DNA of 24,744 nucleotides from JALYTY01 sp964546935 (GCA_964546935.1 CAZJLJ010000046.1:1-24744); one strand, 5' to 3'; counted from the first letter of the stretch, positions 15,695 through 23,211 are shown. Notes: generated by a model not told the origin, from the letters alone. A program made the numbers and translations.

Positions 15695-17007
15695 CTTCCA
15701 AATTTCTCGCGCCCATCGTATGGCCGGTTGATACAGGCGAGTTGATACGCGCAATACGTGCATGCGGAGGGATCTTCGGTTACGGGAAAGTTCCGGAGCT
15801 CGCCTGAGGTGAGTTCGCTGCAGATTTCGATCATGCGAGTGCGAGCACGTTCCAAATCCGCAATCGCAATGGTTCCCGAAGGCGCATCGTCTCTTCTTGG
15901 CGGCGCCGCAACGGGCACGACCTCCAGCGAAACAGGCTCAACATCGAGTAATGCGTCTTTCAATGGAATCAACGCCAAGCGCGACACACGATCGCCTTCG
16001 GCGGTTCTCGCCCAGTAATAGAACGGCAATTGAAAATCTTTGAAGCGCTGAACTTTTTGGCGGTACTCGGCTGCGGTCGTCGCGATGGTTCCAGTTTTAT
16101 AGTCGATGATAGTAACGGCGCCGGTTTGGTCGTCGCGGTCCAGACGGTCGATGTAGCCGACGAATGCGTAGCCGCCCAGCTCGAGATTCGCGGAGAGCTC
16201 GCGTCCGACTACGGTAAACGGTGCACGCCGTGCTTCCGAAAGCAACCAATCGACGTAGCGTTGCGCCGTTCGCTGCGCGCGCCGTTTGTGCAACTCCACT
16301 TCCACTGCCGTCTCGAACTCATTACGGAAACGCTCGAACGCCCAGTTGACGTAGCCCTCGATTTTCTTTCGCATCTCGGGTTCGTCTGCGGGGGCCGGCT
16401 GTGGGAATTCACCGTGAAAGTCTTCGAGTGCCGCGTGAAACGCCGTTCCATACGTCGAAGCCGACGAGCCTTTGTCCTCGACGGCCGAGCAGACGTAACG
16501 GTAGTACCATTTCCGTGCGCATTCTACGTACGCGTTGAGCGCAGATGCGCTGAAATGCGATTGCCGAGCGCGCACCCCACCGCCGCGTTCAACGTCGCCC
16601 GCGTCCGCGAACCCGATTGCATCGGAAGAAGTGGTTGCCGTCGGCTCAACGGCAAATGACGCAAATTTCTCTTCGATGTACTGCGCGAGCAGCTCGTTGC
16701 GGGGCTCGGCTTCGCCGTAAGAGCGCGCGGCGCCGGCACCATCGGCGAAATGAAGGATCGCCTCTCGTTCTTCCGCGGGCAATGCAAGCCGCTGGCGGGC
16801 GATCGCGTCGAGAAGCGGGCCGACGCGCTGCGCGACGGTCGCATAAGCGGCCGCCACATCATGAGGCACTCCGGAGCGCGGAGAACGCAGTGCGCGAATA
16901 AGGAACGCATCGTTACCGGTACGGCACCACGTCGTAAGGTCGGTAACGAATGCACGGTTGAGAGCATCCACGATAGACGAATACGTGTTAGGGGTTCCAC
17001 CAGGCAC
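15691..17007 (-). CDS. PD-(D/E)XK Fe-S nuclease, AddB/RecB C-terminal type
   Basis: The 438-residue protein's C-terminal part (about 150-430) is a RecB-family nuclease: FSASALNAYVECARKWYYRY, GTAFH with His191, Asp287 in GYIDRLD, then the IIDYKTG motif (Asp302, Lys304) and QLPFYYWA. Four cysteines (Cys163, Cys416, Cys419, Cys425; spacing C-xn-C-x2-C-x5-C) match the 4Fe-4S staple of AddB/Cas4-type nucleases. Residues 1-110 resemble the end of a helicase 2B region (AFLIRALRSPRSGVP), but no ATPase domain precedes them, so the gene looks like an AddB reduced to its C-terminal part. The GTG start at 17007 is the first in frame and lacks a clear Shine-Dalgarno. The stop overlaps the helicase start. 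Confidence 0.82.
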   Translation of the reverse strand: MPGGTPNTYSSIVDALNRAFVTDLTTWCRTGNDAFLIRALRSPRSGVPHDVAAAYATVAQRVGPLLDAIARQRLALPAEEREAILHFADGAGAARSYGEAEPRNELLAQYIEEKFASFAVEPTATTSSDAIGFADAGDVERGGGVRARQSHFSASALNAYVECARKWYYRYVCSAVEDKGSSASTYGTAFHAALEDFHGEFPQPAPADEPEMRKKIEGYVNWAFERFRNEFETAVEVELHKRRAQRTAQRYVDWLLSEARRAPFTVVGRELSANLELGGYAFVGYIDRLDRDDQTGAVTIIDYKTGTIATTAAEYRQKVQRFKDFQLPFYYWARTAEGDRVSRLALIPLKDALLDVEPVSLEVVPVAAPPRRDDAPSGTIAIADLERARTRMIEICSELTSGELRNFPVTEDPSACTYCAYQLACINRPYDGREKFGR

Positions 17008-17011
17008 CCCT
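16990..17011. other. Short hairpin between divergent nuclease and ubiX genes
   Basis: A perfect 6-base inverted repeat, AGGGGT at 16990-16995 and ACCCCT at 17006-17011, encloses a 10-base loop. It spans the GTG start of the minus-strand nuclease gene and lies just before the ubiX Shine-Dalgarno. It could be an operator or leader hairpin for either gene, or chance. Confidence 0.35.
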
Positions 17012-17015
17012 GCAT

Positions 17016-17021
17016 AGGAGG
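17016..17021 (+). promoter_or_regulatory. Shine-Dalgarno of ubiX with unusually long spacing
   Basis: AGGAGG is a perfect Shine-Dalgarno, but 15 bases separate it from the ubiX ATG at 17037, roughly twice the usual distance. No in-frame ATG, GTG or TTG lies between them, and the UbiX N-terminus begins normally at 17037. Either spacing is relaxed here or folding brings the two together. Confidence 0.5.
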
Positions 17022-17036
17022 TCTAAACGCGTTACT

Positions 17037-17603
17037 ATGCGGCGTATCATTGTTGGGATTAGCGGTGCAAGCGGCAGCGCGTACGGTTATATGGCGCTGC
17101 AGGCTCTGCGCGCAATCGGCGGCGTGGAGACGCATTTGGTCGTCAGCGAGGCGGCAAGGCGTACTATGTCGCTCGAGATGGACATGACGGTCGACGATTT
17201 TGAATCGCTGGCCGACGTCGTTCATCGCGACGACGATTTGGCGTCGGCGATCTCCAGCGGATCGTTCTTGACCGACGGAATTCTTATTATTCCGTGTTCG
17301 ATCAAAACGGCGAGCGCCATTGCTTATTCGCTAAACGACAATCTTCTCGTTCGCGCCGCCGACGTGTGTTTGAAAGAGAAACGCAAAGTCGTCTTAGTGG
17401 TGCGCGAAACGCCGTTGCACCTGGGCCATTTGCGAACGCTCACCCAACTAGCGGAAATCGGCGCCGTGATTCTACCGCCCATCCCGGCGATGTACACTAA
17501 CCCGCAAAGCGTCGACGACATCATCGCCCACACCGTCGGCAAGGCGCTCGATCAATTCGGTATTCCTAACGAGCTCTTCAAGCGTTGGCGTACGCCGACG
17601 TAA
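17037..17603 (+). CDS. ubiX: Flavin prenyltransferase UbiX
   Basis: Attaches a dimethylallyl group to FMN, making prenyl-FMN, the cofactor of UbiD-type decarboxylases. The 188-residue length is typical. Motifs include the N-terminal FMN-binding GISGASG at residues 7-13, the CSIKTASAIA segment at 87-96, and RETPLH at 123-128, followed by LTQLAEIGAVILPPIPAMY. No ubiD is in the window, so its client decarboxylase must lie elsewhere. The gene is divergent from the nuclease (29-base spacer) and overlaps the nucleotidyltransferase tail-to-tail by 26 bases. Any promoter must sit inside the nuclease 5' region; a TTGAGA at 16958-16963 is a possible -35 but lacks a good -10. Confidence 0.95.
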   Translation: MRRIIVGISGASGSAYGYMALQALRAIGGVETHLVVSEAARRTMSLEMDMTVDDFESLADVVHRDDDLASAISSGSFLTDGILIIPCSIKTASAIAYSLNDNLLVRAADVCLKEKRKVVLVVRETPLHLGHLRTLTQLAEIGAVILPPIPAMYTNPQSVDDIIAHTVGKALDQFGIPNELFKRWRTPT

Positions 17604-18342
17604 CAAGTTTTTCGGCGAGTTCAATATCGCTGATCCTATCCACGTTGACTCCGGTCTCCGCGTAAGGCGAAACGATGGCGCGCGCAGGGGAGCCTAAGAG
17701 TCGCGACGCGCGTTGTTCAGCTTGCGCGATGCTTAAGCGCCCGAGCGCGAACCGGAGAACCATATCCCATCCGAAAAGCGAAGCGAGTCGCAATGGATTC
17801 TTACGCGCGTGGCCGAGCTTTTCGATGAAACGCTCAAGATGCGGCAGCACGCGCGGCTTTATAGCGATTATGCCGCCGCCGCAAAACGTTCCGTCCTGCA
17901 AGCGAGCCCACGTGTGCGGTACTTCGGGAAATCTGGCCATGTGCACGGATTTCTCGAGACAACCATAACCGATATCGGGATCGATGTCCTTTGCGCGCGA
18001 GATAAAGTCGTCGACCGCGGCAGTAGAAAGGATCGGGAGATCCGAGGCAACGACGATCGCAAGATCGTCCGGCGGCAAATCCGCGAGCCCGTTTCGCAGG
18101 CTCATTCGAATCTTCACGCCGTCGGGACGTTTTTCATCGGCTAGTTGTAACGCCGGATCGCCGTGCGCGCTCGCGGGCGCAACGACGCGAATGCGATCCA
18201 CGCTTGTACTGTCCTTCAGCGGCTGCAGCGTTCGTTCGACGAGCGTAATGCCTCCAATTCGAATGAATGCCTTGTTGACCGCGGATTGCGTGCGTGCGAC
18301 TTCATCCGGCGGTCCGCCGGCGAGAACGATGGCCGTGGTCAT
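17578..18342 (-). CDS. MobA-like NTP transferase domain protein
   Basis: The 254-residue protein has a nucleotidyltransferase fold: N-terminal TAIVLAGG (residues 3-10), a loop ending in the NKAFIRIGGITLVERTL sequence that replaces the usual PK(A/Q) segment, and VVASDLPIL with the likely metal-binding Asp101. A later block FCGGGIIAIKPRVL fits the sugar/nucleotide-binding half of MobA/GlmU-like enzymes. The substrate is not identifiable; the classic IspD loop (GxGxRM) is absent. ATG 18342 overlaps the ispE stop as ATGA and gives a proper start; the open frame to a TTG at 18360 is not needed. Coupling to ispE hints at isoprenoid or cell-envelope precursor metabolism. The 3' end overlaps ubiX by 26 bases. 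Confidence 0.8.
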   Translation of the reverse strand: MTTAIVLAGGPPDEVARTQSAVNKAFIRIGGITLVERTLQPLKDSTSVDRIRVVAPASAHGDPALQLADEKRPDGVKIRMSLRNGLADLPPDDLAIVVASDLPILSTAAVDDFISRAKDIDPDIGYGCLEKSVHMARFPEVPHTWARLQDGTFCGGGIIAIKPRVLPHLERFIEKLGHARKNPLRLASLFGWDMVLRFALGRLSIAQAEQRASRLLGSPARAIVSPYAETGVNVDRISDIELAEKLVTSAYANA

Positions 18343-19208
18343 GAGACGGCGCCGCGCCAATCCGGCGTTGTAGCGAACGAAACTTGGAAGCGCCTATACT
18401 CCTCAGGTAAATCAACGCATTCCGCAATCGATGCGATCGTTGCTGCATCGCTCGCGAGCGTGAACACCGCCGAACCGGACCCCGAGAGGAGAGCGTTTGT
18501 TGCGCCCGCGTTACGCAAAGCATCAACGGCACGCGCAACTTCAGGGGTTGAAGAGCAGATGACGTCGTGAAAATCGTTGCTCATCAAACGTTCGACGGCG
18601 CTGAACTCCCCGCGCTGCAACGCTGCGACCATTTCCAGAGAATCGGACGTGTTGCGAGGCCTGCTCGGACGTTCGTGCCTGTCCAGTTCCGCGTACGCAG
18701 CAGCGGTCGAAACGGCGGCAGGCGGTTTCACCACTAGGACATGCCATGCGGGCAGCGCTCCCAGGGCTGTCACCCGCTCACCCGTTCCCTCAACCAAAGC
18801 GGCACTGCCGGTAAGGAAAAAAGGAACGTCCGACCCGAGCGAGCGCGCAGTGGCAACCCAATCCAGCGCCGGCGCGCCGCCAAAAGCCCCTGCCATTGCA
18901 GCGCGCAGGACGGCGGCAGCATCGCTCGATCCGCCGCCCAACCCGGCCTGCGAGGGGATCGACTTCGAAAGCGTCAGCCGAACGTCGCCGACAGTACCGA
19001 CCGCTCGGGCTGCACGCACGACCAAATTATCCTCGCCGTTCAAATTCTGCTCATCGCATGAAAACGAAAACGCGCCAGCCGGCTCAATCACGAGTTCATC
19101 GTAGAGGGCGATCGGGACCATGACGCTGCGCAACGCATGATACCCATCCGGGCGTCGTTGCAGCACTTCAAGAGTCAAATTGATTTTTGCGGGGCAAAGG
19201 AGCTTCAT
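18339..19208 (-). CDS. ispE: 4-diphosphocytidyl-2-C-methyl-D-erythritol kinase
   Basis: GHMP kinase that phosphorylates CDP-methylerythritol in the MEP pathway to isopentenyl diphosphate. The 289-residue length matches IspE. Visible are AKINLTLEVL near the N-terminus (Lys8), RRPDGYHALRSVM, the ATP-binding GHMP motif IPSQAGLGGGSSDAA at 84-98, the catalytic-region SDVPFFL (Asp127), and the C-terminal ALLSGSGSAVF. The open frame runs much further upstream, but ATG 19208 starts the conserved N-terminus. The gene is divergent from the glycosidase-like gene with about 66 bases between starts, and its stop overlaps the downstream nucleotidyltransferase start. Confidence 0.94.
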   Translation of the reverse strand: MKLLCPAKINLTLEVLQRRPDGYHALRSVMVPIALYDELVIEPAGAFSFSCDEQNLNGEDNLVVRAARAVGTVGDVRLTLSKSIPSQAGLGGGSSDAAAVLRAAMAGAFGGAPALDWVATARSLGSDVPFFLTGSAALVEGTGERVTALGALPAWHVLVVKPPAAVSTAAAYAELDRHERPSRPRNTSDSLEMVAALQRGEFSAVERLMSNDFHDVICSSTPEVARAVDALRNAGATNALLSGSGSAVFTLASDAATIASIAECVDLPEEYRRFQVSFATTPDWRGAVS

Positions 19209-19274
19209 GTAAGCTCGAGCCGTATTCCGGTTGCTCCAAAGGTGAGCCTGCGCGGAAGGCGTAGTGCAACGGCC

Positions 19275-21722
19275 ATGGGGCCGAGTTACGACGCACAGCG
19301 GAATGAATTTTGCGCGTATGTTGTTCCGGAATCGCAGACTCCTTACGGGCTGCTTCTGGGCAACTATAAAGCCTACGCACAATCGACCGCAAAAGGCGGC
19401 GTGCGTGGTTTGTGGGACGCAGACACCGATCAAATCATTTTCGGTACGCACCAAGTTGCATATCGTTTGGCCGACGGAGAGCGCACGCTTTTTCCGCAGC
19501 ATATTACGCGCGAATTCACGTTTTTGCCGTACGCGCAAATCTCCGAGTTTACGATCGAGCACCGGCTTCACGTAACGGAAGCCTTTTTCGTTCCACATGG
19601 CGCGGCTTTCGATCGTACGGTTGCGTTCGTTCTGGACATCACGTTGTACAACCCGGGCGGAAAAGAGCTTGAAGTCACTGTTTTCCCTTGGGCGATGCTT
19701 GTGGGCCAACGGTTCTATGGTGAGCCGGAACACGAAGTAAGTGCGTGGTCGGAAGACCGCTTCATTTGCTCGCGCAACGTCGAAACCGGGGCCGAGCGTT
19801 GGTGGGGCGGCTCGCGCGAACCGGTTGCGATGGAGTTATCGCTTCGCGAGCAGGTGTTGTTGGAAAATATGCGCCGCTCAACGCTTGTGCCCGAAGACGT
19901 TCCGGGTTTCGGTCACGTAACCCCGGAGCTCGCCAAGTTCGTGAGCCGGCGTATCTTCGGTGCATTCGAATACCGCATCAAAGTGGCGCCGGGTTCGCGT
20001 GAATCGTTGCGCCTGGCGGTCGTCTACCATAAAGACGGCACCGAGAAGAGCCGTCCTGTGTTGGAACGCCTCCTTGTCGATAAACGCGCGCTGCACGATA
20101 CGCAGCGTTATTACGGTACGCGCTTGGCAGATGCGCGTTTCTTAACGCCGTCGCCCGCGATCAGCCGCGGCGTGGTGTGGGCGAAAGCCAACATGCTGCG
20201 CATCGTCAAGGACTATCCGCAAGGCTGGGGATCGACGAATTCACCGCCGTCGGACATTCTCGTGTCGCGCGACACCTCTTGGTTCGTTCATGGGTTCGAC
20301 TACTTCTGGCCGCAATTCAGTCGCGACGCGTTGGAAGTCTTCAACGACTTCGTGGACGAGAGCGGGTTGATGATCGAATACGTGCGCGGAGTCAATGGTT
20401 ATAAAACGGCCTACGACCTGAATATCAACGACGACACGCCTTTGCATCTTATCGCGATGCTGCACCATTACAACGCGACCTTGGATGATTCGTGGGTTCG
20501 CGAACGGCTCCAATTGATCATCAAGATTACCGACTACATGATGACGCAGGTCGACGATCAAGGCTTGATTTTCTGTAAGGCCAAAGGCGTCGACATGTAC
20601 GGGATCTCGTCGTGGCGCAACATCATTCCGTACTACACGCTCGACGGCGCCGTGACGGAAATCAACGCCGAAGGTGTATTTGCTCTTGAGGCGGCGGCGA
20701 TGTTGTGTGCCGTCGCCGGCGACAACGAACACTGGGAGAAGTACTCGGAACAGGCGCAGCAGCTGCGCAAAGCGATGATGGACTACCTCTTCAACGACGA
20801 CACGGGTGCGTTCGTATTGAACTACGATCAGGATCGCAATTATCAGGATAACTTCACGGCGGATGAGGTCTTCCCGATCTTATTCAACGTTGCAAATCCC
20901 GATCAACGCCGTGCGATGTTGAAACGCCTGCTCGAAGCGGATTTTGTTACGCCCGTTGGATTGCGCACGATCTCGACGGCCGACGCCTGGTATTTCCCGT
21001 CGTATGGATTCGGCTTGCTCGGCGGTATTTGGCCCGACTTGACGTTGTGGTTCGCGTACGCGCTGGCCCGTAACGGATTTGTCGACGATTGCGCGCATTT
21101 CTTGGCCGTCGTGTACGAAGCAATGGAAGGCGGCAGTCCGCGAAACACCGTGCCGGGTGAATTCGGCGAATGGTTCGACGGCGGATCGCTTTCGAACCGT
21201 GGCATGTATCTCTCACCGTGGACGGGGGCGAAATATCTATGGACCGTCGCGGAAACGATCGGCGGTCTAGACGGCTACCGCACGAGCGGACGTCCGCACC
21301 TCGCGCCGATGCGTCCAAAGAATTGGCAATGGATGGGGGCGGGATCGGTGCATTGGGGCGGACGCCGCTGCAGTTATGTCATCGATTTCAACAACGACGT
21401 GATTTATGGCGACATGCCGGAGCTTTCAGCGGAAGAACCGTTTACATGCATCTACGCCGGCCGCGACGTGAGCAGCGAAGTAATGGTTTCGCCGGTTGAA
21501 GTCGGTGCAATTGCGTTCGAGGACGACAACGGCGCGGTTCGCATTTTCTTGTGCAACATGCTCGATCGGCAGCGGCACGTTGTTGTCGAGTTTCGCGGCC
21601 ACACGGCACGCGTAGAGATGGAAGCGGGAGAACTGCGGGAAGTCAACTTGATCGGCGAACCGACCGATCGCAGAGCGCGCTCGACGAAGCTCGACGTTGT
21701 GCCGGCGATGAGCCGCGTTTAG
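19275..21722 (+). CDS. Large (alpha/alpha)6-barrel glycoside hydrolase-like protein
   Basis: About 815 residues with no signal peptide, so presumably cytoplasmic. The first roughly 280 residues are beta-rich (NEFCAYVVPESQTPYGLLLGNY onward), like the N-terminal beta-sandwich of GH94/GH15/GH133 enzymes. The rest is a six-hairpin-type toroid with SRDTSWFVHGFDYFWPQFS (about 331), DLNINDDTPLHLI (about 381), TEINAEGVFALEAAAML (about 461), FPSYGFGLLGGIWPDLTLWF (about 573) and GEFGEWFDGGSLSNRGMY (about 628). Amylo-alpha-1,6-glucosidase, glucoamylase or glycoside phosphorylase activity are all possible; I cannot choose. ATG 19275 is used; GTG 19242 would add 11 residues, and the open frame to 19137 collides with ispE. 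AGGAGG overlaps its stop. Confidence 0.72.
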   Translation: MGPSYDAQRNEFCAYVVPESQTPYGLLLGNYKAYAQSTAKGGVRGLWDADTDQIIFGTHQVAYRLADGERTLFPQHITREFTFLPYAQISEFTIEHRLHVTEAFFVPHGAAFDRTVAFVLDITLYNPGGKELEVTVFPWAMLVGQRFYGEPEHEVSAWSEDRFICSRNVETGAERWWGGSREPVAMELSLREQVLLENMRRSTLVPEDVPGFGHVTPELAKFVSRRIFGAFEYRIKVAPGSRESLRLAVVYHKDGTEKSRPVLERLLVDKRALHDTQRYYGTRLADARFLTPSPAISRGVVWAKANMLRIVKDYPQGWGSTNSPPSDILVSRDTSWFVHGFDYFWPQFSRDALEVFNDFVDESGLMIEYVRGVNGYKTAYDLNINDDTPLHLIAMLHHYNATLDDSWVRERLQLIIKITDYMMTQVDDQGLIFCKAKGVDMYGISSWRNIIPYYTLDGAVTEINAEGVFALEAAAMLCAVAGDNEHWEKYSEQAQQLRKAMMDYLFNDDTGAFVLNYDQDRNYQDNFTADEVFPILFNVANPDQRRAMLKRLLEADFVTPVGLRTISTADAWYFPSYGFGLLGGIWPDLTLWFAYALARNGFVDDCAHFLAVVYEAMEGGSPRNTVPGEFGEWFDGGSLSNRGMYLSPWTGAKYLWTVAETIGGLDGYRTSGRPHLAPMRPKNWQWMGAGSVHWGGRRCSYVIDFNNDVIYGDMPELSAEEPFTCIYAGRDVSSEVMVSPVEVGAIAFEDDNGAVRIFLCNMLDRQRHVVVEFRGHTARVEMEAGELREVNLIGEPTDRRARSTKLDVVPAMSRV

Positions 21723-21771
21723 GAGGCGCAGGAGTCAGCGGCCCACTTGCGCCGAATGTTAGCGGTCCTCG

Positions 21772-22230
21772 ATGGACCGATCTAAGCGTTTTCTGACACT
21801 TGTCCTTGCGGTTGGCGTAGCCGTCTTGATCGCCGCAATTGCGATCGGCGAACACATGGGAGACCATGTCCTCGGCCAGGCGGCAAGTTCCGGACCCGAA
21901 GCCATGCCGATCGTTACCCCGGTGCCAACTTCAACGGTCGCGCCGTACGGCCCGGACTGGAAGCGCGTCCAAACGCTCGCCGCCGCGCCAGATCCCGCCT
22001 TTCCGGACCCGCGCGTTCCTCCGAAGCCGCTGCCGACCTTGCCGCCGACGCCGAAGCCCGCGCCCCCGAAGCCATCGCCCTCTCCGACGTACAATCCCAA
22101 TCTGCCGGTTTGGGACCAGCAGCCTTTCCGATCGCTCTCGCCTAGTCCGACTGCAAGCACGGAACCGAGCGTTTCCCCGTCACCCAGTGCGGGAACGAAG
22201 AACCTAGACGCATCGCCTCTTCCCTACTAG
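21772..22230 (+). CDS. Membrane-anchored proline-rich protein of unknown function
   Basis: The 152-residue protein has an N-terminal positive patch (MDRSKR), one hydrophobic segment at about residues 7-26 (FLTLVLAVGVAVLIAAIAIG) with no lipobox cysteine, and an extended Pro/Ser/Thr/Ala-rich remainder. The latter includes runs such as PPTPKPAPPKPSPSP and SPSPTAS repeats. This suggests a single-pass protein whose low-complexity tail spans the cell wall or periplasm; topology is inferred. No enzymatic motif is visible. It sits 49 bases after the glycosidase gene and 83 before pdxS. The Shine-Dalgarno is weak, so ATG 21772 is chosen by reading frame and the sensible N-terminus. Codon use matches its neighbours. 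Confidence 0.65.
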   Translation: MDRSKRFLTLVLAVGVAVLIAAIAIGEHMGDHVLGQAASSGPEAMPIVTPVPTSTVAPYGPDWKRVQTLAAAPDPAFPDPRVPPKPLPTLPPTPKPAPPKPSPSPTYNPNLPVWDQQPFRSLSPSPTASTEPSVSPSPSAGTKNLDASPLPY

Positions 22231-22243
22231 GGGTTGTATCTAA

Positions 22244-22278
22244 TGTCCCCATTGGAATCGACTGATACGATGGGAACA
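22244..22278. promoter_or_regulatory. Inverted repeat in the pdxST leader
   Basis: TGTCCCCAT at 22244-22252 and ATGGGAACA at 22270-22278 pair in eight of nine positions around a 17-base spacer, 36 bases before the pdxS GTG. It may be an operator or a leader hairpin. No convincing -35/-10 pair was found in the 83-base spacer, although TTGGAA at 22252-22257 could be a -35. Confidence 0.35.
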
Positions 22279-22313
22279 TAGGGCGCATTCGCCGATTGGG
22301 AGTTTAAGTTACC

Positions 22314-23210
22314 GTGGCAGATCAGGAAAAAGGCACGCTTACCGTCAAGCGCGGTCTCGCGCAGATGCTCAAGGGCGGCGTCATCATGGACGTCGTTACG
22401 CCGGAACAGGCAGTCGTCGCTCAAGAAGCCGGTGCTGTTGCCGTGATGGCGCTGGAGCGCATTCCGTCCGACATCCGGGCGGCAGGCGGCGTTGCGCGTA
22501 TGAGCTCGATCGAGCTGATCCAAGGCATCATGGACGCGGTCACGATTCCCGTAATGGCCAAAGTGCGCATCGGCCACTTCGCGGAAGCGCAAGTGTTGCA
22601 ATCGATCGGCGTTGATTACATCGACGAATCGGAAGTTCTAACGCCGGCCGACGATTTGTACCACGTTGACAAGCACGAATTCACAACGCCGTTCGTCTGC
22701 GGCGCTCGTGACCTGGGTGAAGCGCTTCGCCGTCTCGCAGAAGGTGCGGCGATGATTCGCAGCAAGGGTGAAGCCGGCAGCGGAAATATCGTAGAGGCGG
22801 TACGTCACATTCGCGCGATTCGCGACGCGATCTCGATGCTGACCGTCGCTCCGAAGGAAGAACTAGTTGCACGCGCGCGCGATCTCGGTGCGCCGCTCGA
22901 GCTCGTGAAGAACGTCGCGGAAAACGGAAAGCTTCCCGTTGTGCTGTTCTGCGCCGGCGGCGTTTCAACGCCCGCCGACGCCGCCCTGATGATGCAGCTT
23001 GGCGCCGAAGGCATCTTCGTCGGCAGCGGCATCTTCAAGTCGAACGATCCGAAGAAGTTCGCAAAAGCAATCGTCGACGCGACGACGCATTTCAACGATC
23101 CGAAAATCGTCGCGGAGGCGTGCCGTTCGCTCGGGACGTCGGATGCGATGCCGGGTATCGACGTTCGCAAGCTGGCCGAATCCGAGTTGCTCGCAAGCCG
23201 CGGAAACTAA
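22314..23210 (+). CDS. pdxS: Pyridoxal 5'-phosphate synthase lyase subunit
   Basis: The TIM-barrel subunit of the DXP-independent PLP synthase builds PLP from ribose 5-phosphate, glyceraldehyde 3-phosphate and ammonia. The 298-residue product is nearly invariant in sequence: MLKGGVIMDVVTPEQAVVAQ, ALERIPSDIRAAGGVARM, and PVMAKVRIGHF with the Schiff-base Lys83. IRSKGEAGSGNIVEAVRH carries the second lysine, Lys151, followed by CAGGVSTPADAALMMQLGA and VGSGIF. The start is GTG at 22314, with GGGAG about 11 bases upstream and the family N-terminus following. pdxT begins after a single base. PLP made here would serve, among others, the GcvPB in this window. Confidence 0.98.
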   Translation: MADQEKGTLTVKRGLAQMLKGGVIMDVVTPEQAVVAQEAGAVAVMALERIPSDIRAAGGVARMSSIELIQGIMDAVTIPVMAKVRIGHFAEAQVLQSIGVDYIDESEVLTPADDLYHVDKHEFTTPFVCGARDLGEALRRLAEGAAMIRSKGEAGSGNIVEAVRHIRAIRDAISMLTVAPKEELVARARDLGAPLELVKNVAENGKLPVVLFCAGGVSTPADAALMMQLGAEGIFVGSGIFKSNDPKKFAKAIVDATTHFNDPKIVAEACRSLGTSDAMPGIDVRKLAESELLASRGN

Positions 23211-23211
23211 C

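Noticed and set aside
16524..17225. A 233-codon minus-strand frame spanning the nuclease gene and the ubiX start
   Set aside because: It overlaps two supported genes in other frames and shows no domain; the nuclease frame explains the region with catalytic and Fe-S residues.
17037..19208. Reading ubiX, ispE and the nucleotidyltransferase as one biosynthetic operon
   Set aside because: ubiX is on the opposite strand and converges with the other two, so they cannot share a transcript.
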